A stretch of DNA of 64,000 nucleotides, from positions 62,001-126,000 of the forward strand of contig JAJOZX010001001.1 of NCBI GenBank assembly GCA_023014485.1, read 5' to 3'. Positions 39,017-52,300 of this stretch are shown here, in pieces. The notes beneath the pieces are model-generated. The model saw nothing but the letters and a program-made list of their open reading frames with translations, made no database searches and was not told the DNA's origin. The position numbers and the translations under genes were made by a program. Position 1 is the first letter of the stretch, and the number at the start of each line of letters is the position of its first letter. The stretch is from Bathynomus jamesi. Taxonomy: Eukaryota; Arthropoda; Malacostraca; Isopoda; Cirolanidae.

Positions 39017-42000
39017 CTTATTTTGAAGCACCGGTTTCTGTTTCACTCCTCGGTTTCAGTCTCAATCCTCAGTTGCAGTTTCAATCCGCAGTTTCAGTTT
39101 CAAACCTCGTTTCACTTTCAAGCTCGTTTTCAGTTTCAATCCTCGGTTTCACTTTCAAGCCTCGTTTTCAGTTTCAATCCTCGGTTTCAGTTTCATGCCT
39201 CGTTTTCAGTTGGAGCATCGATTTCAGTTTCATGCCTCTGTTTCAGTTTTCAAAACCTCGGTTTCAGTTTTGAAGTCTCCCTTTCAGTTTGAAGCTTTGG
39301 TTTTATTTTGAAGCCTCCTCGGTTTCAGTTGGAAGCACCGGTTTTAGTTTCAAGCTTCGATTTCTGCTTCAAACCTGTTTCAGTTTGAATCCGCGGTTCC
39401 ATTTTAAGCTTCCGTTTCATTTTTGAAGCCACAGTTTCAGTTTGAAGCCTCGGTTTCAGTTTGAAGCCTCGGTTTCAGTTTGAAGCCTCGGTTTCAGTTT
39501 GAAGTCTCGGTTTCCGTTTCAAGCCTAGGTTTCAGTTTGAAGCGTAGGTTTAACTTTGAATACACTTTTTCAGTTTGAAGTCTTGCTTTCAGTTTGAATC
39601 CTCCATTTGGGTTTGAAGCTCGGTTTCAATTTCAAGGCTCGGTTTCAGTTTAAACCTCGGTTTCAGTTTCAAGCCTCGGTTTTAGTTTCATGCCTCCTTT
39701 TCAGGTTCAAGCCTCGGTTTCAGTTTCGAGTCTCGTTTTCATTTCAAACCTTGGTTTAAGTTTGAAGCCTCGTTTACTGTTTCAAGCATCGTTTCAGTTT
39801 CTAGCCTCGTTCCAGTTTCAAGTCTCGTTTTCATTTCTAGCCTCGTTATTGGTATCGAGCCTCGGTTTCAATTCGAAGCCTCGGTTTCAATTTAATGCTT
39901 CGGTTCAGTTTGAATCCTTGGTTGCAGTTTGAAGACTCGATTTCAGTTTAAATCTCGGCTTCAATTTCTAACATCGGTTTCATTTTCAATCCTCGGTTTC
40001 AGGCTCGGTTTCAGACCCTGTTTCAGTTTCTGGCACGGTTTCAGTTTCAAGCTCTCGGTTTCAGTTTGAAGCTCGATTCAGTTGAAGCTCGGTTTCAGCT
40101 TCATTCCTCGGTTTCAGTTCAAGCTCGCTTATATTTTGAAGCACCGGTTTCTGTTCACTCCTCGGTTTCAGTCTCAATCCTCAGTTGCAGTTTCAATCCT
40201 CGTTTCAGTTTCAAACCTCGGTTCCAGTTTCAAGCCTCGTTTTCAATTTCAATCCTCGGTTTCAGTTTCATGCCTCGGTTTTAGTTTCAAACCTCGGTTT
40301 CAATTAGAAGTCTCCGTTTCAGTTTGAAGCTTTGGTTTCAATTTGAAGCCGCCTCGGTTTCAGTTGGAAGCACGGTTTCAGTTTCAAGTCTCGATTTCTT
40401 CTTCAAACCTCTGTTTCAATTTGAATCCTCGGTTCCATTTTAAGCTTCCGTTTCATTTTGAAGCCTCAGTTTCAGTTTCAAGCCTCGGTTTCAGTTTGAA
40501 GTCTCGGTTTCCGTTCAAGCCTAGGTTTCACTTGAGCGTAGGTTTAACTTTGAATACACTTTTTCAGTTTGAAGTCTTGCTTTCAATTTGAATCCTCGAT
40601 TTGAGTTTGAAGCCTCGGTTTCAATTTCAAGCTCGGTTTCAGTTTAAACCTCGGTTTCAGTTTCAAGCCTCGGTTTAGTTTCATGTCTCCTTTTCAGGTT
40701 CAAGCCTCGGTTTCAGTTTTCGAGTCTCGTTTTCATTTTCAAACCATGGTTTAAGTTTGAAGCCTCGTTTACTGTTTGAAGCATCGGTTTGAGTTTCGAG
40801 TCTCGTTTTCATTTTTCAAACCAAAGTTTATGTTTGAAGCTTCGGTTAGTTTCAAAACTCGGTTTCAGTTTCAATCCTCGTTTTCAGTTTCAAGCCTTGT
40901 TTTCAGTTTCAAGCCTCGGTTTCACTTTCAATCCTATGTTTCAGTTTCAATCCTCAGTTTCATTTCGACCCTCCGTTTCAGTTGAATCCTAAGTTCACTT
41001 TGAAGCCTCCGTTTCAGTTTGAAGCGTCGGTTCAGTTTTAAGCTCTATTTTAGTTTCAAGCTTCGTTTCAGTTTGAAGCACTGGTTTCAGTTTGAAGCCT
41101 CGGTTTCAGATTCAAGCCTCGTTTCAGTTTCATGCATTGTTTTCAGTTACGAGCCTGGTTTTCAGTTTCAAACCTCGGTTTACTTTCAAGTCTCGTTTTC
41201 AGTTTCGAGCCTCGTTTTCAGTTTCAGCCTCGTTTTCAGTTTCAAGTCTCGTTTCAGTTTTCCAGCCTCGTTTTGGTATCGAGCCTCGGTTTCAATTTGA
41301 AGCCTCGGTTTCAATTTCAAATTTCGGTTTTAGTTTCAAGCCTCGTTTTCAGTTTCAAGCCTCGTTTCAGTTTCAAGCCTCGTTTTCAGTTTCAAGCTTT
41401 TTCAGTTTCGAACCTCGTTTTCAGTTTCAAACGTCGGTTTAAGTTTGAAGCCTCGGTTTCAGTTTGAATTCCCTTTTCCGTTTCAAGCCTAGGTTTCAGT
41501 TTGAAGCGTTTTTTTCAGTTTGAAGCCTCGTCTTCAATTTGAATCTCGGTTTCAGTTTGGATCCTCGGTTTCTGTTTGAAGCCTCGGTTTCAGTTTGAAG
41601 CCTCAGTTTCATTTTCACCTTCGTTCAGTTTGAAGCTCCGGTTTCAGTTTCAAGCTTTGTTTTTAGTTTTGAGCCTGGTTTTCAGTTTCAACCCTCGGTT
41701 AAATATCAGACTCGGTTTTAGTTTCAAGCTTCGGTTTCAGTTTCAATCGTCGGTTTCAGTTTCAAACCTCTTTTGAGTTTGTTGCAGTTTCAAGACCGTT
41801 TCATTTCAAGCCCCTGTTTAGTTTCTGGCATCGTTTCATTTTCAAGCCCCTCTTTCAGTTTCTGGCATCGGTTTCAGTTTCAAGCCTTGGTTTCAATTTG
41901 AAGCCTCGATTTCAGTTTGAAGCCCGGTTTCAGCTTCATTCCTCGGTTTCAGTTTCAAGCTTCCCTTATATTTTGAAGCACCGGTTTCTGTTTCACTCCT

Positions 42001-44012
42001 CGGTTTTTCTCAACCTCAGTTCAGTTTCAATCCTCGTTCAGTTCAAACCCGGTTTCATTTCAAGCTCGTTTCATGTTCAGTTTCAACCTCGTTTTCAGTT
42101 CGAGCATGTTTCAGTTTCATGCCTCTGTTTCAGTTTCAAACCTCGGTTTCAGTTTGAAGTCTCCGTTTCTGTTTGAAGCTTTGTTTTAGTTTGAAGCCTC
42201 CTCGGTTTCAGTTGGAAGCACGGTTTCAGTTTCAAGCTTCGATTTCTGCTTCAAACCTGTTTCAGTTTGAATCCTCGGTTTCATTTTAAGCTTCCGTTTC
42301 ATTTGAAGCCTCAGTTTCATTTGAATCCTCGTTTCAGTTTAAACTCGGTTTCAGTTTCGAGCCTCGGTTTTAGTTTCATGCCTCCTGTTTCAGGTTCAAG
42401 CTCGGTTTCAGTTTCGAGTCTCGTTTTCATTTTCAAACCAAGTTTATGTTTGAAGCTTCGGTTAGTTTCAAGCCTCGGTTTCAGTTTCATCCTCGTTTTT
42501 CAGTTTCAAGCATTGTTTTCAGTTTCAAGAGCTCGGTTTCACTTTCAAGACTATGTTTCAATTTGAATCCTCGGTTCCATTTCGAGCCTCCGTTTCAGTT
42601 TGAATCCTAAGTTTCAGTTTGAAGCCTCCGTTTCAGTTTGAAGTGTCGTTTTCAGGTTTAAGCCTCGATTTCAGTTTCAGCTTCGTTTCAGTTTGAAGCA
42701 ATGGATTCAGTTTCAAGCCTCGCTTCAGTTCAAGCCTCGGTTTCAGTTTCAAACCTCTTTTCAGTTTCAAGCCTCGTTTTCAGTTTCCAGCCTCGTTTTC
42801 GTATCGAGCGTCGTTTCAATTCGAAGCCTCGTTTTTTGGTAATCGAGCCTCGGTTTCAATTCGAAGCCTCGTTTCAATTTAATGCTTCGGTTTCAGTTTG
42901 AAGCCTTGGTTGTAGTTTGAAGACTCGATTTCAGTTTTAAGCCTCGGTTTCAGTTTCTAACATCGGTTTCATTTTGAATCCTCGGTTTCAGTTCAAGCCT
43001 CGTTTTCAATTTCAATCCTCGTTTCAGTTTCATGCCTCGTTTTCAGTTTCAAGCGTCTCTTTCAGTTTCATGCCTTGGTTTTAGTTTCAAAACTCGGTTT
43101 CAGTTTGAAGTCTCCGTTTCAGTTTGAAACTTTGGTTTTCAATTTGAAGCCGCCTCGATTTCAGTTGGAAGCACCGGTTTCAGTTTGAAGCCTCGATTTC
43201 TTCTTCAAACCTCTGTTTCAATTTGAATCCTTGGTTCCATTTTAAGCTTTCGTTTCATTTTGAAGCCTCAGTTTCAGTTTGAAGCTTCAGTTTCAGTTTG
43301 AAGCCTCAGTTTCAGTTTGAAGCTTCGGTTTTCACTTTTGAAGCCTCGTTTCAGTTTGAAGTCTCGGTTTCCCTTTCAAGCCTAGGTTTCAGTTTGAAGC
43401 GTAGGTTTAACTTTGAATACACTTTTTCAGTTTGAAGTCTTGCTTTCAGTTTGAATCCTCCATTTGGGTTTGAAGCCTCGGTTTCAATTTCAACGCTCGG
43501 TTTCAGTTTAAAACCTCGGTTTCAGTTTCAAGCCTCGGTTTTAGTTTCATGCCTCTTTTTTCAGGTTCAAGCCTCGGTTTCAGTTTCGAGTCTCATTTTC
43601 ATTTTCAAACCATGGTTTTATGTTTGAAGCCTCGTTTACTGTTTCAAGCATCGGTTTTCAGTTTCTAGTCTCGTTTTCAGTTTCAAGTCTCGTTTTCAGT
43701 TTCCAGCCTCGTTTTTTGGTATCGAGCCTCGGTTTCAATTTGAGCCTCGGTTTCAATTTAATGCTTCGGTTTCAGTTTGAAGCCTTGGTTCAGTTTGAAG
43801 ACTCGATTTCAGTTTTAAAGCCTCGGCTTCAATTTCTAACATCGGTTTCATTTTCAATCCTCGGTTTCAGTTTGAGGCTTCGGTTTCAATTTCAAGACCC
43901 TGTTTCAGTTTCTGGCATCGGTTTCAGTTTCAAGCTCCGGTTTCAGTTTGAAGCCTCGATTTCAGTTTGAAGCCTCGTTTCAGCTTCATTCCTAGTTTCA
44001 GTTTCAAGCTTC
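39017..44012 (+). repeat. HOR unit H7, noisy (4,996 bp)
   Basis: Landmarks are A 39017, B 40128, C 41965 and D motif 43162, the normal order. The unit is about 300 bp short. Part of this is a missing stretch in C near 42,320-42,340, where lead-in monomers between the C tail and the next motif are absent. The rest is many one-base deletions, densest at 40,000-40,150 and 41,780-42,100. It shares ttttcatttctagcc (39,830) with H2 and H5. Confidence 0.8.
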
Positions 44013-47000
44013 GCTATATTTTTGAAGCACCGGTTTCTGTTTCACTCCTCGTTTCAGTCTCAATCCTCAGTTGCAGTTTCAATCCGCAGTTTCAGTTTCA
44101 AACCTCGGTTTCACTTTCAAGCCTCGTTTTCATTTCAATCCTCGGTTTCACTTTCAAGCCTCGTTTTCAGTTTCATCCTCGTTTCAGTTTCATGCCTCGT
44201 TTTCAGTTTGGAGCATCGATTTCAGTTTCATGCCTCTGTTTCAGTTTCAAACCTCGGTTTCAGTTTGAAGTCTCCCTTTCAGTTTGAAGCTTTGGTTTTA
44301 TTTTGAAGCCTCCTCGGTTTCAGTTGGAAGCACCGGTTTTAGTTTCAAGCTTCGATTTCTGCTTCAAACCTGTTTCAGTTTGAATCCGCGGTTCCATTTT
44401 AAGCTTCCGTTTCATTTTGAAGCCACAGTTTCAGTTTGAAGCCTCGGTTTCAGTTTGAAGCCTCGGTTTCAGTTTGAAGCCTCGGTTTCAGTTTGAAGTC
44501 TCGGTTTCCGTTTCAAGCCTAGGTTTCAGTTTGAAGCGTAGGTTTAAACTTTGAATACACTTTTCAGTTTGAAGTCCTTGCTTTCAGTTTGAATCCTCCA
44601 TTTGGGTTTGAAGCTTCGTTCAATTTCAAGGCTCGGTTTCAGTTTAAACCTCGGTTTCAGTTTCAAGCCTCGGTTTTAGTTTCATGCCTCCTTTTTCAGT
44701 TCAAGCCTCGGTTTCAGTTTCGAGTCTCGTTTTCATTTTCAAACCTTGGTTTAAGTTTGAAGCCTCGTTTACTGTTTCAAGCATCGGTTTCAGTTTCTAG
44801 CCTCGTTCTCATTTCAAGTCTCGTTTTCAGTTTCTAGCCTCGTTATTGGTATCGAGCCTCGGTTTCAATTCGAAGCCTCGGTTTCAATTTAATGCTTCGG
44901 TTTCAGTTTGAAGCCTTGGTTGCAGTTTGAAGACTCGATTTCAGTTTTAAGCTTCGGCTTCAATTTCTAACATCGGTTTCATTTTCAATCCTCGGTTTCA
45001 GTTTGAGGCTTCGGTTCAATTTCAAGACCCTGTTTCAGTTTCTGCATCGTTTTCAGTTTCAAGCTCCGGTTTCAGTTTTGAAGCCTCGATTTCAGTTTGA
45101 AGCCTCGGTTTCAGCTTCATTCCTCGGTTTCAGTTTCAAGCTTCGCTCTATATTTGAAGCACCGTTTCTGTTTCACTCCTCGGTTTTCAGTCTCATCCTC
45201 AGTTGCAGTTTCAATCCTCGGTTTCAGTTTCAAACCTCGGTTCCAGTTTCAAGCCTCGTTTTCAATTTCAATCCTCGGTTTCAGTTCATGCCTCGGTTTT
45301 TAGTTTCAACCTCGGTTTCAATTAGAAGTCCCCGTTTCAGTTTGAAGCTTTGGTTTCAATTTGAAGCCGCCTCGGTTTCAGTTGGAAGCACCGGTTTCAG
45401 TTTCAAGCCTCGATTTCTTCTTCAAACCTCTGTTTTCAATTTGAATCCTCGGTTCCATTTTAAGCTTCCGTTTCATTTTGAAGCCTCATTTCAGTTTCAA
45501 GCCTCGGTTTCAGTTTGAAGTCTCGGTTTCCGTTTCAAGCCTAGGTTTCAGTTTGAGCGTAGGTTTAACTTTGAATACACTTTTTTCAGTTTGAAGTCTT
45601 GCTTTCAATTTGAATCCTCGATTTGATTTGAAGCCTCGGTTTCAATTTCAAGGCTCGGTTTCAGTTTAAACCTCGGTTTCAGTTTCAAGCCTCGGTTTGT
45701 TTCATGTCTCCTTTTCAGGTTCAAGCCTCGGTTTCAGTTTCGAGTCTCGTTTTCAATTTTCAAACCATGGTTTAAGTTTGAAGCCTCGTTTACTGTTTGA
45801 AGCATCGGTTTGAGTTTCGAGTCTCGTTTTCATTTTCAAACCAAAGTTTATGTTTGAAGCTTCGGTTAGTTTCAAACTCGGTTTCAGTTTCAATCCGCGT
45901 TTTCAGTTTCAAGCCTTGTTTTCAGTTTCAAGCCTCGGCTTTCACTTTCAATCCTATGTTTCAGTTTCAATCCTCAGTTTCATTTCGACCCTCCGTTTCA
46001 GTTTGAATCCTAAGTTTCAGTTTGAAGCCTCCGTTTCAGTTTGAAGCGTCGGTTCCAGTTTTTAAGCCTCTATTTTAGTTTCAAGCTTCGTTTCAGTTTG
46101 AAGCACTGGTTTTCAGTTTGAAGCCTCGTTTCAGATTCAAGCCTCGGTTTTCAGTTTCATGCATTGTTTTCAGTTACGAGCCTGGTTTTCAGTTTCAAAC
46201 CTCGGTTTTACTTTCAAGTCTCGTTTTCAGTTTCGAGCCTCGTTTCAGTTTCAAGCCTCGTTTTCAGTTTTCAAGTCTCGTTTTCAGTTTCCAGCCTCGT
46301 TTTTGTATCGAGCCTCGGTTTCAATTTGAAGCCTCGGTTTCAATTTCAAATTTCGGTTTCAGTTTCAAGCCTCGGTTTTAGTTTTCAAGCCTCGTTTTCA
46401 GTTTCAAGCCTCGTTTTCAGTTTCAAGCCTCGTTTTCAGTTTCAAGCTTTGTTTCAGTTTCGAACCTCGTTTTCAGTTTCAAACGTCGGTTTAAGTTTGA
46501 AGCCTCGGTTTCAGTTTGAATTCTCCGTTTCCGTTTCAAGCCTAGGTTTCAGTTTGAAGCGTTTTTTTCAGTTTGAAGCCTCGTCTTCAATTTGAAATCT
46601 CGGTTTCAGTTTGGATCCTCGGTTTCTGTTTGAAGCCTCGGTTTCAGTTTGAAGCCTCAGTTTCATTTTCAACCTTCGGTTTCAGTTTGAAGCTCCGGTT
46701 TCAGTTTCAAGCTTTGTTTTTAGTTTTGAGCCTGGTTTTCAGTTTCAACCCTCGGTTAAATATCAAGACTCGGTTTTAGTTTCAAGCTTCGGTTTCAGTT
46801 TCAATCGTCGGTTTCAGTTTCAAACCTCTTTTTGAGTTGGTTGCAGTTTCAAGACTCGGTTTCATTTTCAAGCCCCTGTTTCAGTTTCTGGCATCGGTTT
46901 CATTTTCAAGCCCCTCTTTCAGTTTCTGGCATCGGTTTCAGTTTCAAGCCTTGGTTTCAATTTGAAGCCTCGATTTCAGTTTGAAGCCCCGGTTTCAGCT

Positions 47001-49345
47001 TCATTCCTCGGTTTCAGTTTCAAGCTTCCCTTATATTTTGAAGCACCGGTTTCTGTTTCACTCCTCGGTTTCATTCTCAATCCTCAGTTGCAGTTTCAAT
47101 CCTCGGTTTCAGTTTCAAACCTCGGTTTCACTTTCAAGCCTCGTTTTCAGTTTCAATCCTCGGTTTCAGTTTCATACCTCGTTTTCAGTTTCGAGCATCG
47201 GTTTCAGTTTCATGCCTCTGTTTCAGTTTCAAACCTCGGTTTCAGTTTGAAGTCTCCGTTTCTGTTTGAAGCTTTGGTTTTAGTTTGAAGCCTCCTCGGT
47301 TTCAGTTGGAAGCACCGGTTTCAGTTTCAAGCTTCGATTTCTGCTTCAAACCTGTTTCAGTTTGAATCCTCGGTTTCATTTTAAGCTTCCGTTTCATTTT
47401 GAAGCCTCAGTTTCAGTTTGAATCCTCGGTTTCAGTTTGAAGCCTCGGTTTCAGTTTGAAGTCTCGGTTTCCGTTTCAAGCCTACGTTTCAGTTTGAAGC
47501 GTACGTTTAACTTTGAAGCCTCTTTTTCAGTTTGAAGTGTTGCTTTCAGTTTGAATCCTCGATTTGAGTTTGAAGCCTCGGTTTCAATTTCAATCTTCGG
47601 TTTCAGTTTGAAGCAGCGGTTTCAGTTTGAAGTTTCGTTTAAGTTAGAAGCTGCGGTTTCTGTTTCATGCCTCGGTTTCAGTTTAAACCTCGGTTTCAGT
47701 TTCGAGCCTCGGTTTTAGTTTCATGCCTCCTGTTCAGGTTCAAGCCTCGGTTTCAGTTTCGAGTCTCGTTTTCATTTTCAAACCAAAGTTTATGTTTGAA
47801 GCTTCGGTTAGTTTCAAGCCTCGGTTTCAGTTTCAATCCTCGTTTTCAGTTTCAAGCATTGTTTTCAGTTTCAAGCCTCGTTTCACTTTCAAGACTATGT
47901 TTCAATTTGAATCCTCGGTTCCATTTCGAGCCTCCGTTTCAGTTTGAATCCTAAGTTTCAGTTTGAAGCCTCCGTTTCAGTTTGAAGTGTCGGTTTCAGG
48001 TTTAAGCCTCGATTTCAGTTTCAAGCTTCGTTTCAGTTTGAAGCAATGGATTCAGTTTCAAGCCTCGCTTTCAGATTCAAGCCTCGGTTTCAGTTTCAAA
48101 CTCTTTTTCAGTTTCAAGCCTCGTTTTCAGTTTCCAGCCTCGTTTTTGGTATCGAGCGTCGGTTTCAATTCGAAGCCTCGTTTTGGTATCGAGCCTCGGT
48201 TTCAATTCGAAGCCTCGGTTTTCAATTTAATGCTTCGGTTTCAGTTTGAAGCCTTGGTTGTAGTTTGAAGACTCGATTTCAGTTTTAAGCCTCGGTTTCA
48301 GTTTCTAACATCGGTTTCATTTTGAATCCTCGGTTTCAGTTTCAAGCCTCGTTTTCAATTTCAATCCTCGGTTTCAGTTTCATGCCTCGTTTTCAGTTTC
48401 AAGCGTCTCTTTCAGTTTCATGCCTTGGTTTTAGTTTCAAAACTCGGTTTCAGTTTGAAGTCTCCGTTTCAGTTTGAAGCTTTGGTTTCAATTTGAAGCC
48501 GCCTCGATTTCAGTTGGAAGCACCGGTTTCAGTTTGAAGCCTCGATTTCTTCTTCAAACCTCTGTTTCAATTTGAATCCTTGGTTCCATTTTAAGCTTCC
48601 GTTTCATTTTGAAGCCTCAGTTTCAGTTTGAAGCATCAGTTTCAGTTTGAAGCCTCGGTTTCAGTTTGAAGCTTCGGTTTCACTTTGAAGCCTCGGTTTC
48701 AGTTTGAAGTCTCGGTTTCCGTTTCAAGCCTAGGTTTCAGTTTGAAGCGTAGGTTTAACTTTGAATACACTTTTTCAGTTTGAAGTCTTGCTTTCAGTTT
48801 GAATCCTCCATTTGGGTTTGAAGCCTCGGTTTCAATTTCAAGGCTCGGTTTCAGTTTAAACCTCGGTTTCAGTTTCAAGCCTCGGTTTTAGTTTCATGCC
48901 TCCTTTTCAGGTTCAAGCCTCGGTTTCAGTTTCGAGTCTCATTTTCATTTTCAAACCATGGTTTATGTTTGAAGCCTCGTTTACTGTTTCAAGCATCGGT
49001 TTCAGTTTCTAGTCTCGTTTTCAGTTTCAAGTCTCGTTTTCAGTTTCCAGCCTCGTTTTTGGTATCGAGCCTCGGTTTCAATTTAATGCTTCGGTTTCAG
49101 TTTGAAGCCTTGGTTGCAGTTTGAAGACTCGATTTCAGTTTTAAGCCTCGGCTTCAATTTCTAACATCGGTTTCATTTTCAATCCTCGGTTTCAGTTTGA
49201 GGCTTCGGTTTCAATTTCAAGACCCTGTTTCAGTTTCTGGCATCGGTTTCAGTTTCAAGCTCCGGTTTCAGTTTCAGTTGAAGCCTCGATTTCAGTTTGA
49301 AGCCTCGGTTTCAGCTTCATTCCTAGGTTTCAGTTTCAAGCTTCG
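44013..49345 (+). repeat. HOR unit H8, complete (5,333 bp)
   Basis: Landmarks are A 44013 (gctatatttttgaag, altered by indels), B 45146, C 47030 and D motif 48511. Length and A-to-B spacing match H4. From 44.0 to 46.4 kb there are many one-base gains and losses in T runs. From 46.4 kb on the sequence is clean and matches H4 closely. Confidence 0.86.
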
Positions 49346-52300
49346 CTTATATTTTGAAGCACCGGTTTCTGTTTCACTCCTCGGTTTCAGTCTCAATCCT
49401 CAGTTGCAGTTTCAATCCGCAGTTTCAGTTTCAAACCTCGGTTTCACTTTCAAGCCTCGTTTTCAGTTTCAATCCTCGGTTTCAGTTTCATGCCTCGTTT
49501 TCAGTTTGGAGCATCGATTTCAGTTTCATGCCTCTGTTTCAGTTTCAAACCTCGGTTTCAGTTTGAAGTCTCCCTTTCAGTTTGAAGCTTTGGTTTTATT
49601 TTGAAGCCTCCTCGGTTTCAGTTGGAAGCACCGGTTTTAGTTTCAAGCTTCGATTTCTGCTTCAAACCTGTTTCAGTTTGAATCTCGGTTCCATTTTAAG
49701 TTTCCGTTTCATTTTGAAGCCACAGTTTCAGTTTGAAGTCGGTTTCAGTTTGAAGCCTCGGTTTCAGTTTGAAGCCTCGGTTTCAGTTTGAAGTCTCGGT
49801 TTCCTTTCAAGCCTAGGTTTCAGTTTGAAGCGTAGGTTTAACTTTGAATACACTTTTTCAGTTTGAAGTCTTGCTTTCATTTGAATCCTCCATTTGGTTT
49901 GAAGCTTCGGTTTCAATTTCAAGGCTCGGTTTCAGTTTAAACCTCGGTTTCAGTTTCAAGCCTCGGTTTAGTTTCATGTCTCCTTTTCAGGTTCAAGCCT
50001 CGGTTTCAGTTTCGAGTCTCGTTTTCATTTTCAAACCATGGTTTAAGTTTGAAGCCTCGTTTACTGTTTGAAGCATCGGTCAGTTTCAAACCTCGGTTTC
50101 AGTTTCAATCCTCTTTTTCAGTTTCAAGCCTTGTTTTCAGTTTCAAGCCTCGGTTTCACTTTCAATCCTATGTTTCAGTTTCAATCCTCAGTTTCATTTC
50201 GACCCTCCGTTTCAGTTTGAATCCTAAGTTTCAGTTTGAAGCCTCCGTTTCAGTTTGAAGCGTCGGTTCCAGTTTTAAGCCTCTATTTTAGTTTCAAGCT
50301 TCGTTTCAGTTTGAAGCACTGGTTTCAGTTTGAAGCCTCGGTTTCAGATTGAAGCCTCGGTTTCAGTTTCATGCATTGTTTTCAGTTACGAGCCTGGTTT
50401 TCAGTTTCAAACCTCGGTTTTACTTTCAAGTCTCGTTTTCAGTTTCGAGCCTCGTTTTCAGTTTCAAGCCTCGTTTTCAGTTTCAAGTCTCGTTTTCAGT
50501 TTCCAGCCTCGTTTTTCGTATCGAGCCTCGGTTTCAATTTGAAGCCTCGGTTTCAATTTCAAATTTCGGTTTCAGTTTCAAGCCTCGGTTTTAGTTTCAA
50601 GCCTCGTTTTCAGTTTCAAGCCTCGTTTTTCAGTTTCAAGCCTCGTTTTCAGTTTCAAGCTTTGTTTCAGTTCGAACCTCGTTTTCAGTTTCAAACGTCG
50701 GTTTAAGTTTGAAGCCTCGGTTTCAGTTTGAATTCTCCGTTTCCGTTTCAAGCCTAGGTTTCAGTTTGAAGCGTTTTTTTCAGTTTGAAGCCTCGTCTTC
50801 AATTTGAAATCTCGGTTTCAGTTTGGATCCTCGGTTTCTGTTTGAAGCCTCGGTTTCAGTTTGAAGCCTCAGTTTCATTTTCAACTTCGGTTTCAGTTTG
50901 AAGCTCCGGTTTCAGTTTCAAGCTCTGTTTTTAGTTTTGAGCCTGGTTTTCAGTTTCAACCCTCGGTTAAATATCAAGACTCGGTTTTAGTTTCAAGCTT
51001 CGGTTTCAGTTTCAATCGTCGGTTTCAGTTTCAAACCTCTTTTTGAGTTGGTTGCAGTTTCAAGACTCGGTTTCATTTTCAAGCCCCTGTTTCAGTTTCT
51101 GGCATCGGTTTCATTTTCAAGCCCCTCTTTCAGTTTCTGGCATCGGTTTCAGTTTCAAGCCTTGGTTTCAATTTGAAGCCTCGATTTCAGTTTGAAGCCC
51201 GGTTTCAGCTTCATTCCTCGGTTTCAGTTTCAAGCTTCCCTTATATTTTGAAGCACCGGTTTCTGTTTCACTCCTCGGTTTCATTCTCAATCCTCAGTTG
51301 CAGTTTCAATCCTCGGTTTCAGTTTCAAACCTCGGTTTCACTTTCAAGCCTCGTTTTCAGTTTCAATCCTCGGTTTCAGTTTCATACCTCGTTTTCAGTT
51401 TCGAGCATCGGTTTCAGTTTCATGCCTCTGTTTCAGTTTCAAACCTCGGTTTCAGTTTGAAGTCTCCGTTTCTGTTTGAAGCTTTGGTTTTAGTTTGAAG
51501 CCTCCTCGGTTTCAGTTGGAAGCACCGGTTTCAGTTTCAAGCTTCGATTTCTGCTTCAAACCTGTTTCAGTTTGAATCCTCGGTTTCATTTTAAGCTTCC
51601 GTTTCATTTTGAAGCCTCAGTTTCAGTTTCAATCCTCGGTTTCGGTTTGAAGCCTCGGTTTCAGTTTGAAGTCTCGGTTTCCGTTTCAAGCCTACGTTTC
51701 AGTTTGAAGCGTACGTTTAACTTTGAAGCCTCTTTTTCAGTTTGAAGTGTTGCTTTCAGTTGAATCCTCGATTTGAGTTTGAAGCCTCGGTTTCAATTTC
51801 AATCTTCGGTTTCAGTTGAAGCAGCGGTTTCAGTTTGAAGTTTCGTTTAAGTTAGAAGCTGCGGTTTCTGTTTCATGCCTCGGTTTCAGTTTAAACCTCG
51901 GTTTCAGTTTCGAGCCTCGGTTTTAGTTCATGCCTCCTGTTCAGGTTCAAGCCTCGGTTTCAGTTTCGAGTCTCGTTTTCATTTTCAAACCAAAGTTTAT
52001 GTTTGAAGCTTCGGTAGTTTCAAGCCTCGGTTTCAGTTTCAATCCTCGTTTTCAGTTTCAAGCATTGTTTTCAGTTTCAAGCCTCGGTTTCACTTTCAAG
52101 ACTATGTTTCAATTTGAATCCTCGGTTCCATTTCGAGCCTCCGTTTCAGTTTGAATCCTAAGTTTCAGTTTGAAGCCTCCGTTTCAGTTTGAAGTGTCGG
52201 TTTCAGGTTTAAGCCTCGATTTCAGTTTCAAGCTTCGTTTCAGTTTGAAGCAATGGATTCAGTTTCAATCCTCGCTTTCAGATTCAAGCCTCGGTTTCAG

